From: Candidatus Elarobacter sp.
Lineage (GTDB): Bacteria > Vulcanimicrobiota > Vulcanimicrobiia > Vulcanimicrobiales > Vulcanimicrobiaceae
Reading direction: 5' to 3'
Assembly (NCBI GenBank): GCA_030150085.1
Contig: JASLGJ010000569.1
Span: forward strand, 1 to 9,088
Length of the DNA: 9,088 nucleotides
Shown: positions 1 to 8,700 of the stretch, piece by piece
How the letters are laid out: every line of letters begins with the position of its first letter
Numbering within the stretch: position 1 is the stretch's first letter
The notes under the pieces: model-generated
What the model saw: the letters and a program-made list of their open reading frames with translations, nothing else
Told to the model about the DNA's origin: nothing
The model's database searches: none
Program-made: the position numbers and the translations under genes

Positions 1-395
1 TGCACGGCGACCTCAACCCCGGCAACGTCGTCGTGGACGAGCACGGTGCGGTATGCGGCCTGATCGACTTCGACTTCGCCCACGAGAGCGAACGGGTCTA
101 CGACCTGGGCACGCTGCTCGACGAGTTCGCCCGGCCCGGCGACGACGCGCCGCTCGACGTGAGCCGCATCGCGCCGCTGCTGGCGGCCTACGACGAGCAA
201 GCGCCGCTCGCGCCCGCCGAACGCGCGCTGGTGCCCGAGGCGATGCTGCGCCGCGCCGCGACCCTGGTCTGGTACGTGGCCAGCCGGCACGGCGAGCGCA
301 CGCCCGGTGACATCGGCGGCGCACCGCGCTACGCCGCGCGGGTGGCCGAGATCGCCGCCCGCCGGGCGGAGATCGCCGAGGCGGCGCGTGGCTAA
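1..395 (+). CDS. APH/choline-kinase-type phosphotransferase, C-terminal part (5' truncated by window)
   Basis: The window opens inside this gene; codons are in phase from base 3 and the stop TAA is at 393-395. The first residues read HGDLNPGN, the HGDxxxxN catalytic loop of the aminoglycoside phosphotransferase/choline kinase fold (PF01636 type). The Asp is the catalytic base and the Asn helps coordinate metal. About 14 residues later comes LIDFDFAH, the metal-binding Asp segment equivalent to the kinase DFG motif, followed by VYDLGTLLDEF, a usual downstream helix of the family. The rest (about 100 residues) is an Ala/Arg-rich helical C-lobe. The protein should transfer the gamma-phosphate of a nucleotide to a small-molecule hydroxyl in the cytoplasm. 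The substrate cannot be told, because the specificity region and N-lobe are missing, and resistance should not be assumed. The following small ORF starts 8 bases before its stop codon, so the two are probably cotranscribed and translationally coupled. Confidence 0.85.
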   Translation, partial: HGDLNPGNVVVDEHGAVCGLIDFDFAHESERVYDLGTLLDEFARPGDDAPLDVSRIAPLLAAYDEQAPLAPAERALVPEAMLRRAATLVWYVASRHGERTPGDIGGAPRYAARVAEIAARRAEIAEAARG

Positions 396-507
396 GCTTG
401 CAAACGCGGCGCTCTGGGCGCTGTTGGTCGGGAGTGTGCTGCTCGTGATCGCGATGGTCTGGCATCCGTGGGTGCATCCCTGGACCGGGGTGGGGCCGGT
501 GCGATGA
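388..507 (+). CDS. 39-residue single-pass membrane protein, function unknown
   Basis: A short ORF read from GTG at 388-390 to TGA at 505-507. GAGG at 378-381 sits six bases before the GTG, which supports this start; an upstream ATG at 307 exists in the frame but would lie deep inside the phosphotransferase gene. The peptide begins MAKLANAALW, continues with a strongly hydrophobic stretch at about residues 7-26 (ALLVGSVLLVIAMVW) that is long enough to cross the membrane once, and ends in a short tail with the repeated motif WHPWVHPW. The gene overlaps the phosphotransferase by 8 bases and the oxidoreductase by 4 (ATGA), the arrangement of translationally coupled operon genes. I do not recognise a family. 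From its position it might assist or anchor the neighbouring membrane-associated NADH dehydrogenase, but that is inference. It could also be a non-coding bridge open by chance, although the hydrophobic segment and both overlaps argue for a real gene. Confidence 0.55.
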   Translation: MAKLANAALWALLVGSVLLVIAMVWHPWVHPWTGVGPVR

Positions 508-1841
508 CGCGCATCCTGATCCTGGGCGGCGGGTTCGCCGGCGTCGCGGTCGCGCACCGGCTGGAGAAACGCCTGCGTCCCGACGAGGCCGAGATCGCGC
601 TGGTCAGCCGCGACAACTTCACCCTCTTCACGCCGATGCTGCCCGAGGTCAGTTCGGGCGGGATCGAGCTGCGTCACGTGGTCACGCCGGTGCGCGCGCA
701 GCTGCGCCGCACGACCTTCGTGCTGGGCGAGATCGCGCGCCTCGACCTCGATGCGCGCGAAGTGGAAGCGACGCACCCGATCACGGGCGCCGTCACGCGC
801 CTGGAGTACGACCAGCTCGTGCTCGCGCTGGGCAGCGTGACCTCGACCTTCGGCATTCCCGGCGTGGAGGAGCACACGCTCCCGCTCAAGACGCTCGAGG
901 ACGCCGAGGCGCTGCGCAACCGCGTGATCGCCTCGCTGGAGCAGGCGGTCGTGACGCCGCCCGGCCCCGCGCGCGACCGAATGCTGACCTTCGCCGTCGT
1001 GGGCGGCGGCTACACCGGCTGCGAGTGCGCGGGCGAACTGGTCGATTTCTTCCGCTCGATCATCCCCTACTACCGGCCGCTGAAGCTCGCCGACGTGCGG
1101 ATGCTGTTGATCGAGGCGGGCAACGCGCTGCTGGTCGACCTGCCGGCCGAGATGGGGCGCTACACCACCCGCAACCTGACCCGGCGCAAGGTCGAGATCG
1201 TGCTGGGCGACGGCGTGACGGGAATCGACCGCGACGGCCTCTCGCTGCAGTCCGGCCGGCGCATCGAGAGCGCGACGGTGATCTGGAGCGCGGGAGTGCG
1301 GCCCTCGCCGGTGCTGCGCGATCTGCCCGGACTGGAACACGCGCGCAACGGCGGCATCGTGGTGAATCAGGACATGTCCGCCGTCGGCCGGCCCGAGGTG
1401 TGGGCGCTGGGCGACTGCGCCTGGATTCCCAACGAACCCGGCGCGCAGCTGAGCGACCGCGGCGCGTGGTACCCGGCGACCGCGCAGCACGCCATCCGCG
1501 AAGGCCCGGCGCTGGCCGACAACCTCGCCGCGGCGCTGCGCGGCGAGCCGACGAAGCCGTTCGCGTACCGCTCGATGGGCACGATGGCCTCGCTGGGCGC
1601 GCGCCGCGGCGTGGTCGCGTTTCCGGGCGGCTTCGTGCTGACCGGCTTCCCGGCGTGGGTGATGTGGCGCACCTACTATCTGGCCCGCCTGCCGGGCTGG
1701 GACCGCCGCTTGCGGGTCGCGTTCGACTGGGCGCTGGGGCTGCTCTTCCCGCGCGACATCGCCGAGATCCGGCTCTACACCGAGCGCGGCCAGCGAGCGG
1801 CCCGCGTGGCGGACCGCACCTCGCCTGCCGGCCCGCCGTAG
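504..1841 (+). CDS. Type II NADH dehydrogenase-like FAD/NAD(P)-dependent oxidoreductase
   Basis: A 445-residue protein, close to the usual 400-450 of NDH-2. It likely oxidises NADH with FAD and passes electrons to a quinone on the inner face of the membrane without pumping protons. The N-terminus MTRILILGGGFAGVAVA is the FAD-binding Rossmann motif. A second dinucleotide motif, VVGGGYTGCECAGEL, lies at about residues 165-180 and should bind NAD(H). WALGDCAWIP, near residue 302, is the conserved C-terminal FAD contact. YPATAQHAIREG near 325 matches the family's quinone/FAD-side motif. The C-terminal segment with Trp/Tyr/Arg-rich amphipathic helices (FPAWVMWRTYYLARLPGW, then LGLLFPRDIAEIRLY) resembles the membrane-anchoring tail of NDH-2. 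The start chosen is ATG at 504, which overlaps the preceding TGA as ATGA and has GGGG at 492-495 eight bases upstream; an in-frame ATG at 468 would add 12 unrelated residues. A sulfide:quinone reductase or carotenoid-dehydrogenase-like relative is less likely. Confidence 0.9.
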   Translation: MTRILILGGGFAGVAVAHRLEKRLRPDEAEIALVSRDNFTLFTPMLPEVSSGGIELRHVVTPVRAQLRRTTFVLGEIARLDLDAREVEATHPITGAVTRLEYDQLVLALGSVTSTFGIPGVEEHTLPLKTLEDAEALRNRVIASLEQAVVTPPGPARDRMLTFAVVGGGYTGCECAGELVDFFRSIIPYYRPLKLADVRMLLIEAGNALLVDLPAEMGRYTTRNLTRRKVEIVLGDGVTGIDRDGLSLQSGRRIESATVIWSAGVRPSPVLRDLPGLEHARNGGIVVNQDMSAVGRPEVWALGDCAWIPNEPGAQLSDRGAWYPATAQHAIREGPALADNLAAALRGEPTKPFAYRSMGTMASLGARRGVVAFPGGFVLTGFPAWVMWRTYYLARLPGWDRRLRVAFDWALGLLFPRDIAEIRLYTERGQRAARVADRTSPAGPP

Positions 1842-1877
1842 CGCGCGTTCGCGCGCGCGAGCGTCACGTCGGCAGGC
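1823..1877 (+). terminator. Nested GC-rich stem-loop across the oxidoreductase stop codon
   Basis: An inner perfect 7-bp GC stem, 1841-1847 with 1852-1858, closes a TTCG tetraloop. It begins on the last base of the TAG stop (1839-1841). An outer 8-bp pairing, GCCTGCCG (1823-1830) with CGGCAGGC (1870-1877), can enclose it. No T-run follows, so it is not a canonical intrinsic terminator. It may end transcription weakly or protect the 3' end of the operon mRNA. Short GC inverted repeats also arise by chance in DNA this GC-rich. Confidence 0.35.
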
Positions 1878-2019
1878 CCGGGTTCCACGCAGCGCGACGC
1901 TCGTTGCGCCCGGCATTCCGTCGGAGCAGTTCGCGAACTGGACGATCGAGCCGCACACCGGTTCGTGCGCGTATCCGAGCTCTACCGAATTGGTATCGGA
2001 CGGCAGCAGAAAGCGCTTC

Positions 2020-2048
2020 TTGACACGGTGATCGGAATAGCGGAGAAT
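2020..2048 (+). promoter_or_regulatory. Candidate sigma70-type promoter of the lectin gene
   Basis: A perfect TTGACA -35 hexamer lies at 2020-2025. After exactly 17 bases comes GAGAAT at 2043-2048, four of six matches to TATAAT and including the invariant second A and final T. The start codon of the lectin is about 68 bases beyond the -10. The surrounding DNA is less GC-rich than the rest of the window. A short interrupted palindrome, CGGGT-N7-ACCCG (2066-2082), lies in the predicted leader and could be an operator or small hairpin, but this is weak. The remainder of the 274-base gap between the oxidoreductase and the lectin shows no convincing gene. Confidence 0.5.
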
Positions 2049-2101
2049 GACCTGCGCGCGGCTGACGGGTGATCGTGACCCGAACGCTATGCCGCGCAAA
2101 C

Positions 2102-2106
2102 GGGAG
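2102..2106 (+). promoter_or_regulatory. Ribosome binding site deciding the lectin start
   Basis: GGGAG lies 3 bases before the ATG at 2110 and 9 bases before the ATG at 2116. The second spacing is workable and the first is too short, so translation probably begins at 2116. Confidence 0.5.
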
Positions 2107-2115
2107 TGAATGGTA

Positions 2116-2523
2116 ATGGCAGGTCCCAGCAGCGTCGTCTCTTGGCACGATAGCCAAACCCACCTGCGCGTGTACCAGAGCGACGGCAGCTCGATCAAAG
2201 AAGAAGCGTACGACGGCAGTTGGTACCGCGGCGGTTTTTCCGCGCCGGGCGCGACCGTCGGCGCGACGTCCTGGCTGGACGGAAACGGCCAGGTGCACAT
2301 TCGGCTCTATGTGAGCAATAAGGGAGCGATCGCGGAGTATTGCTGGGACAAGGACCAGTGGTATACCGGTCAGTTCAAAGCAAACGGGGACGGAGCCACC
2401 GCGACGAGCTGGTTCGTCGGCGGTCAGGCCTTCATTCGCGTCTACGTGCGCGAAGCGACCGGCAAGTACGTCGAATACTGCTGGGACAAGGGTCCCTGGT
2501 ATCGCGGCGGCTACCCGGGCTGA
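2116..2523 (+). CDS. Three-blade fucose-binding lectin of the RSL/AAL (BambL) family
   Basis: A 135-residue protein built entirely of three similar units, without signal peptide or membrane segment. Each unit follows the pattern SW...[IL]R[VL]Y...E.[CA][WY]D...WY.G, the blade signature of Ralstonia solanacearum RSL and Aleuria AAL propeller lectins. In this family the Arg and Glu of one blade and two Trp of the next grip L-fucose. The Arg are at 18, 63 and 108, the Glu at 29, 74 and 120, and the Trp of the WY pair at 36, 82 and 128. Unit 1 departs slightly: Ala31 and Tyr32 replace the usual Cys-Trp. RSL and BambL have two blades per chain and trimerise to six; AAL has six in one chain. Three blades here would suit a dimer making a six-bladed ring, which is inference. 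Lower G+C than its neighbours suggests acquisition by transfer. The alternative start ATG at 2110 adds two residues. Downstream lies the large toxin gene, separated by a terminator. Confidence 0.85.
   Translation: MAGPSSVVSWHDSQTHLRVYQSDGSSIKEEAYDGSWYRGGFSAPGATVGATSWLDGNGQVHIRLYVSNKGAIAEYCWDKDQWYTGQFKANGDGATATSWFVGGQAFIRVYVREATGKYVEYCWDKGPWYRGGYPG
2140..2520 (+). repeat. Three tandem lectin blade repeats of about 43-46 codons
   Basis: Repeat boundaries by protein similarity are roughly residues 9-51, 52-97 and 98-135 of the lectin. The key Arg recur exactly 45 residues apart (18, 63, 108) and the WY Trp 46 apart (36, 82, 128). Units 2 and 3 are also alike at DNA level around the E-Y-C-W-D-K segment (about 2335-2370 and 2473-2508). 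Unit 1 is the most divergent. Confidence 0.8.
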
Positions 2524-2565
2524 TCGCTCGCCGCCCGCCGGAGCCGAGTGACGACCGGGTAGCGC

Positions 2566-2625
2566 CCCGGCGCGCATTTGTATCGAAATCGTTTTTCAGG
2601 AACGCGCGCGAGGAGGCGCGCCGGG
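2566..2625 (+). repeat. Perfect 10-bp inverted repeat in the lectin-toxin gap
   Basis: CCCGGCGCGC at 2566-2575 is exactly complementary to 2616-2625, with a 40-base, partly AT-rich spacer. The right arm can instead pair with GCGCGC at 2604-2609 around a six-base loop, so two alternative folds compete. It starts 43 bases after the lectin stop and has no T-run behind it. It may be a weak 3'-end structure of the lectin mRNA or part of a toxin leader. Chance is possible, because the arms are pure G and C. Confidence 0.4.
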
Positions 2626-2655
2626 CGTATCCCGAATGGCGGTCCACGCAAATTT

Positions 2656-2705
2656 GAAAACGGCGTCTCGGCGGTGTCCCGGGTTGGGTGCCGAGCGCCG
2701 TTTTC
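2656..2705. terminator. Strong intrinsic terminator between lectin and toxin, possibly bidirectional
   Basis: The left arm GAAAACGGCG (2656-2665) pairs fully with 2696-2705, and CTCGGC (2667-2672) with GCCGAG (2690-2695), leaving only one bulged T at 2666 and a 17-base loop. The right arm runs into TTTTC and the left arm begins with AAAA, so the T-tract is present on both strands. This is the usual form of a rho-independent terminator that works in either direction. It would end lectin transcripts and insulate the toxin gene, whose start codon is only 41 bases further on. Confidence 0.8.
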
Positions 2706-2734
2706 GTTAGCCGTTTACCGCCGCACGCAGCACC

Positions 2735-2740
2735 GGGGAG
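2735..2740 (+). promoter_or_regulatory. Ribosome binding site of the toxin gene
   Basis: GGGGAG is placed six bases before the ATG at 2747, an ideal Shine-Dalgarno spacing. It fixes the toxin start, since the predicted protein from this ATG begins directly with the expected SpvB N-terminal sequence. No promoter hexamers can be recognised between the terminator and this site. Confidence 0.7.
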
Positions 2741-2746
2741 ATTCGA

Positions 2747-5700
2747 ATGGACGGAAGTCGTTCCGACGACGTCTCCGCGGGCATCGCATTGCCGCGCGGC
2801 GGCACGGTGCGCGGCATCGACGAAGCTCCCGGCACGAGCGCCGTCGGCGGCGCGTCGTACGCGATCCCGTTTCCCCTCTCGCCCGGGCGCGGCGGCTTCA
2901 CGCCCGCGCTCGGGCTGAGCTACGACTCCGGGAGTGGCAACGGGGCGTTCGGGGTGGGCTTCGCGCTGAGCCTGCCGCAGATCGGACGCCGCACCGACCG
3001 CGGCGTGCCGCGCTACGAGGACGCGACCGAGGACGACCGCTTCGCGCTCGGCGGCGAGGAGCTGGTCCCCGCGCTCGTCACGCGCGAGGGCCGAACGGTG
3101 CGCGACGTGACCCGTCGCAGCGTCGACGGCACGGCGTACGACGTGGCGCGCTACCGGCCGCGCATCGAGGGCGCGCACGCGCGCATCGAGCGCTGGACCG
3201 AGGTCGCGAGCGGCATCAGCCACTGGCGCACGATCTCGCCCGCGAACGTGACGACGCGCTACGGTTTCGGGCCCGCCGCGCGCCTGGCCGACCCGGCCGA
3301 CCCGCGCCGCGTCGCGAACTGGCTGGCGGACCGCAGCTGGGACGACCGCGGCAACGTCGCGCTCTACGAGTACGCCGCCGAGGACGGGGCGGGGGTCGAC
3401 TTCGCCGCCGCCTCCGAGGCGCACCGCGCCGGCGGCGCGTTCGCGCAGCGCTACCTCAAGCGGGTGCGCTACGGCAACCTCGCACCCGGTGACGACGGCC
3501 GGTTCCTGTTCGAGGTCGTGCTCGACTACGGCGAGCACGACGAAGCCGCGCCGGCCGAGCCGGTGCGCCCCTGGAGCGTCCGCCCCGACCCGTTCTCGAG
3601 CTACCGCACGGGGTTCGAGCTGCGCACCTACCGCCTGTGCCGGCGGGTGCTGCTGTACCACCACTTCGGCGAGCTGGGCGCGAACGCGACCCTGGTCCGC
3701 AGCACCGGCTTCGCCTACGACGGCGACCCCGTCGGCTGCAAGCTGACCGCGGTGACCACGACCGGCTTCGTGCGCGACGGCGCGGCGTATTCGTCCGCGG
3801 CCGCGCCGCCGCTGAGCCTGAGCTACACGCCCTTCGCGCTCGACGACACGCTGCGCGCGCTGCCGCCGGCGGCGCTGGAGAACGCGCCGTCGTTCGGCGC
3901 GCAGGCGCGCGAGCGCTGGATCGACCTGTACCGCGAGGGCCTGCCGGGGCTGCTCGCGCAGCGCGACGGCGCGTGGTACTACAAGCGCAACCTGGGCGGC
4001 GGGCGGCTGGGCCCGCTGCGCGCGCTCTCGGCCCGCCCGGCGCTGGCCGACGACGGCAGCCCGCTGCCGCAGGAGCTGATGGATCTCGACGGCGATGGGT
4101 TCGTCGAGCTGGTGACCTTCGCCGAGGGCCGCGCGGGCCTGCAGCGGCTCGACGAGGACGGCCGCTGGGGACCGTTCGCGCCGTTCGCGTCCTGGCCCAG
4201 CGCCGGCACGGGCGACGCGCACCTGCGCGCGGTCGACCTGGACGGCGACGGGCGCGCGGACCTGCTGCTCACCCGCGACGACCGGCTGGAGTGGCACCGC
4301 AGCCTGGGCACGAGCGGCTTCGCGCCCGCCGACGCGGTGGCGCGCGCGAGCGACGAGCGGCGCGGGCCGGCGGTCAGCTTCGCCGAGCCGCTGCGCAGCG
4401 TGTTCCTGGCCGACATGAGCGGCGACGGGCTGGCCGACATCGTGCGCATCCGCAACGGCGAGGTGGCGTACTGGCCCAACCTCGGCTACGGCCGCTTCGG
4501 GCCCGAGGTCGTGATGGGCGGCGTGCCGCCGTTCGACGACCCGGCGAGCTTCGACCCGCGCCGCATCCGGCTGGCCGACGTCGACGGCTCGGGCTGCGCC
4601 GACCTGCTCTACCTGGGCCGCGACGGCGCGGCGCTCTACCGCAACCTGTCCGGCAACGCGCTGGCCGCCCCGCTCGTGCTGCGCGCGTTTCCCGGCGCCG
4701 ACGAGCTGGCGCGGGTCGAGCTGGTCGACCTGCTCGGCACCGGCACGGCGTGCCTGGTGTGGACCAGCGCGCTGCCGGCCCAGCCGGCCGAGCAGATGGC
4801 CTACGTCGACCTGCTCGGCTCGCGCAAGCCGCACTTGCTGCAGACGGTCCGCAACGGGTACGGGCGCGAGACCACGTTCGGCTACACGAGCTCGACCGCG
4901 TTCGCGCTGGCCGACGAAGCGGCGGGACAGCCGTGGGTCACGCGGCTGCCGTTCGCGGTGCACCTCGTCGAGCGGGTGGAGACCTACGACCACGTCACCC
5001 GGCGGCGCTTCACCAGCCGCAGCACCTACCACCACGGCCACTACGACCCGGTCGAGCGCGAGCTGGCCGGCTTCGGGCGGATCGACCGCTACGACACCGA
5101 GGTGGTCGACGAAGCGAGCCCGGCGGGCGCGCCCGCGCCGCCGGTGCTGACCCGCTCCTGGCACCACCTGGGCACGATGCCCTCGGCGCTCGACCCGGTC
5201 GCGCTGCTGGCCCGCGAGTGGTTCCGCGGCGGGGCGATCGGCGCGCCGCCCGCGCCGCCCCCGCCGCCCGCCGGCCTGTCGCTCGAGGAGTGGGTTGAGC
5301 ACCACCGCGCCCTGCGCGGCGCGCTGCTGCGGATCGAGGTGTACGGCCAGGACGCGACCCCGGCCGCGCTGGTGCCGTACACGGTCAGCCACACCGCGTA
5401 CGAGGTCGTGCGGCTGCAAGCGCGCGGGCCCAACCGCTACGGCGTGTTCGCCGCCCACGCCAGCGAGTCGCTCAGCTATGCCTGCGAGCGCGACGCGACC
5501 GACCCGCGCATCTCGCACACGCTCAACCTGGCGCTCAACGAGCTGGGCCAAGTGACGCGCGCCGCGACGCTGAACTACCCGCGCCGGGCGCCCGACCCGG
5601 CGCTGCCGGCCGAGGTGGGCGCCGCGCAGGCCCGGCTCTTCGCCAGCTACGCCGAGACCGACTACACCGCCGACGACGACGAGCCCGACGCGCTGCGGCT

Positions 5701-8700
5701 GCGCGGCGCGGCGGAGTCGCGCGGCTACGACGTCACCGGCATCGCGCCGGCCGCGGCGCTGGTCCCCCGCGCCGCGCTCGGCGCGGCGCTGGCCGCGGGC
5801 GCCGAGATCGGGTTCGGGGACGCGCCCGGCGCGCGGCCGGCGCGGCGGCTGGTCTCGCGCACCCGGCGCTATTTCCTCGCCGACGATTTGAGCGGGCCGC
5901 TGCCGCTGGGCGCGCAGGGCACGCGCGGCCTGCTCGCGCGCAGCCTGTCGCTGGCGTTCACCGCCGGCCATTTGCAGGCGACCTACGGCGAGCGGGTCGA
6001 CGAGGCGGCGATGCTGGCCGCGGGCTACGTCCACGACGGCGACGGCGACTGGTGGGCCAGCGGCTCGACCCCGCTCTACGGTCCCGACGCCGCGGCCCGC
6101 TTCTACGCCGCGCGCGGCACGCGCGACCCGTTCGGCAACCAGACGCTGGTGACGTTCGACGCCTACGACCTGCTGCCGACCGGCACGACCGACGCGCTGG
6201 GCGGCACCACGAGCTGCGTCAACGACTACCGGCTGCTGCGCCCGGTGCTCGTCACCGACCGCAACGGCTGCCGCACCGCGGTCGCCGCCGACGCGCTGGG
6301 CTTCGTCACCGCGAGCGCCGTGCTGGGCCGCGACGGGATGCGCGAAGGCGACACGCTGGCCGACCCGACGGTCCGCTTCGAGTACGATCTGGACCGCTGG
6401 TGGGCGAGCGGAACGCCCAACCTCACCCGCACGATCGCGCGCGAGCGGCACGGCGACCCGGCCACGCCCTGGCACACCACCTACAGCTACCTCGACGGCG
6501 CGGGCGGGGTGGCGCTGAGCAAGATCGCGGCCGAGCCGGGGCTGGCCCAGGCGCTCCAGCCCGACGGCAGCGTGCTCGAGGTCGACACCGGCACGCAGCC
6601 GCGCTGGGTCGGCAACGGCCGGGTCGTGCTCGACGGCAAGGGCAACCCGCTGCGCCGCTACGAGCCGTACTTCAGCGTCACGCCGGAGTACGAGGACGCC
6701 TCCGCGCTGGTCGAGCAGGGCCTCTCGCCGACGTTCTCCTACGATCCGCTGGGCCGCCTCGTGCGCACCGAGTACCCCGACGGCACGGTCGACAAGATGC
6801 TCTACGGCACCTGGGCGCAGCGCGCGTGGGACCCCAACGACGCGGTGCTCGAGAGCGCGTGGTACGCCGAGCGCGGCAGTCCCGCGCCGGACGCGCCCGA
6901 GCCGGCCGACCCGCAGGTCCGAGCCGCGTGGCTGGCCGCCGCGCACGCGAACACGCCCGGCGCAGTCCACTTCGACGCGCTCGGGCGGGCGGTGTACGCC
7001 GTGGCCGACAACGGCCCGGCGGGGCAGCTCGCGGTGCGCATCGACAGCGACGGCCCCGGGACGGTCAGCGCCGTGTACGACCCGCTCGGCCGGGTCGCGT
7101 CGCAGGCGCGCACGAACGCGGGCGGCGCGGTCGTCGCCTCGGCCTCGCTGGAGCGGCCGGCGCGGCTGGTGCTGCCCGACGCGAGCGGCAAGCCGGTGCG
7201 CATCTGGGACGGCGACGCGCGCGCGTTCCGCTGCACGTACGACGCGCTGCGCCGCCCGCTCGCGCTCTACGCGGCGAGCGAGGAGGGCGAGACGGCGCTC
7301 AGCGTGACGGTCTACGGCGACGGCGCCGCGGACGCGGCGGCGCGCAACCTGGGCGGGCGCCCGCACCTGCTGTTCGACCCGGCCGGCCTGGTGGCGTTCG
7401 GCGAGTACGACCTGGGCGGCAACGCGGTCGCGGTGACGCGCCGCTACGCCGCCGCGTACGCCGCGCAGCCCGACTGGAGCGCGGTCGCGGCGGCGCCCGA
7501 TCCGGCCGCCGCGCTGGCGGCGGCCGAGCCGCTGCTCGAGCGCGAGGAGTGGTCGGCGAGCAGCGCCTTCGACGCGCTGGGCCGGGCCACGGCGAGCGTC
7601 TTGGCCGACGGGACCGCGTTCGCGCCCGCGTACGACGCCGGCAGCCATCTGGCGCACTTGAGCGTCGCGCTGGCCGGCGGCGCCCCGGTCGCGTACGTGA
7701 CCGGGCAGACGCACGACGCGCGCGGGCGCCGCCTCACGACCGACTACGGCAACGGCACGCAGGCGGGCGCGAGCTACGACGAGCGCTCGTCGCGGCTCAC
7801 CGGGCTGCGCCTGGTCCGCGTCCCCGACCGGGCGGTGCTGCAGGACCTGCGCTACGTCTACGACCCCAGCGGCAACGTGGTCTCGGCCGCCGACGCCGCG
7901 CAGCAGACGCTGTTCTTCAAGAACGCGGTCGTCGCGGCGAGCTGGAGCTACGCCTACGACGCGCTCTACCAGCTGCGCACGGCGAGCGGGCGCGAGCGCG
8001 CGGGCGGGCGGGCCGACGCGCAGCGCGACTGGTCCGATCCGCCGCCCGACCCGGTGCCGCACGACAACGACGCGGCCGCGGTGCGGGTCTACACGCAGGG
8101 CTACGACTACGACGCGGCCGGCAACCTGACGCGCCTGCGCCACGCCGCCGCAGGCGGCTCGTGGACGCGCCGCTACGCCTACGAGAGCGCGACCAACCGG
8201 CTGAGCGCGACCAGCCTGCCGGGCGACGCCGACGGCGCGTTCGGCGCGGCCTACGCGCACGACGCGTTCGGCAACATGACCCGCATGCCGCACCTGGCCC
8301 AGCTCGACTGGAACGTCTGCGACCAGCTGCGGCGGGTCGACCTGGGCGGCGGCGGGACGGCCTACTACGTCTACGCCGCCGACGGCCGGCGCGTGCGCAA
8401 GGTGATCGAGCGCGCCGGCACGCGGATCGACCGGCTGCAGCTCGGCCTGCTCGAAGTCCACCGCGAGTACGCCGGCCGCGCGCTGACGCTCGAGCGGCGC
8501 ACCGTGCACGTCACCGAGGGCGGGCACCGGGTGGCGCAGATCGACCTCAAGACGCTCGACGCGGGCGATCCGGCCGGCGTCGGCGTGCCGGCGGTGCGCT
8601 ACTACGCGCAGGATCTGCTCGGCTCGGCCACGCTGGCGACCGACGAGCGCGGCGGGCTGGTCTCCTACGAGGAGTACCACCCGTTCGGAACGAGCGCGTA

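Noticed and set aside
1025..2023. A 332-codon forward open frame overlapping the NADH dehydrogenase and the following gap
   Set aside because: Arg-rich shadow in another frame; the dehydrogenase frame carries all cofactor motifs.
2066..2082. Interrupted palindrome CGGGT-N7-ACCCG upstream of the lectin
   Set aside because: Only 5 bp per arm in GC-rich DNA. It could be an operator, but chance is equally likely, so it is only mentioned with the promoter.
1864..2577. A 237-codon minus-strand open frame across the lectin gene
   Set aside because: No domain recognised and no convincing start signal. The forward strand encodes a clear three-repeat lectin in the same DNA.
2577..2606. TTGTAT and TTTTTC stretches as a possible toxin promoter
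   Set aside because: No acceptable -10 hexamer lies at 16-18 bases from any of them, and the strong terminator follows, so no promoter is called.
2578..3492. A 304-codon forward open frame running from the lectin-toxin gap into the toxin
   Set aside because: It runs through the terminator hairpin and is low-complexity Arg-rich; the toxin frame with its own SD at 2735-2740 is preferred.
3637..5298. A 553-codon forward open frame inside the toxin gene
   Set aside because: Out of frame with the toxin and made of Arg/Ala/Gly-rich sequence typical of GC-rich shadow frames.
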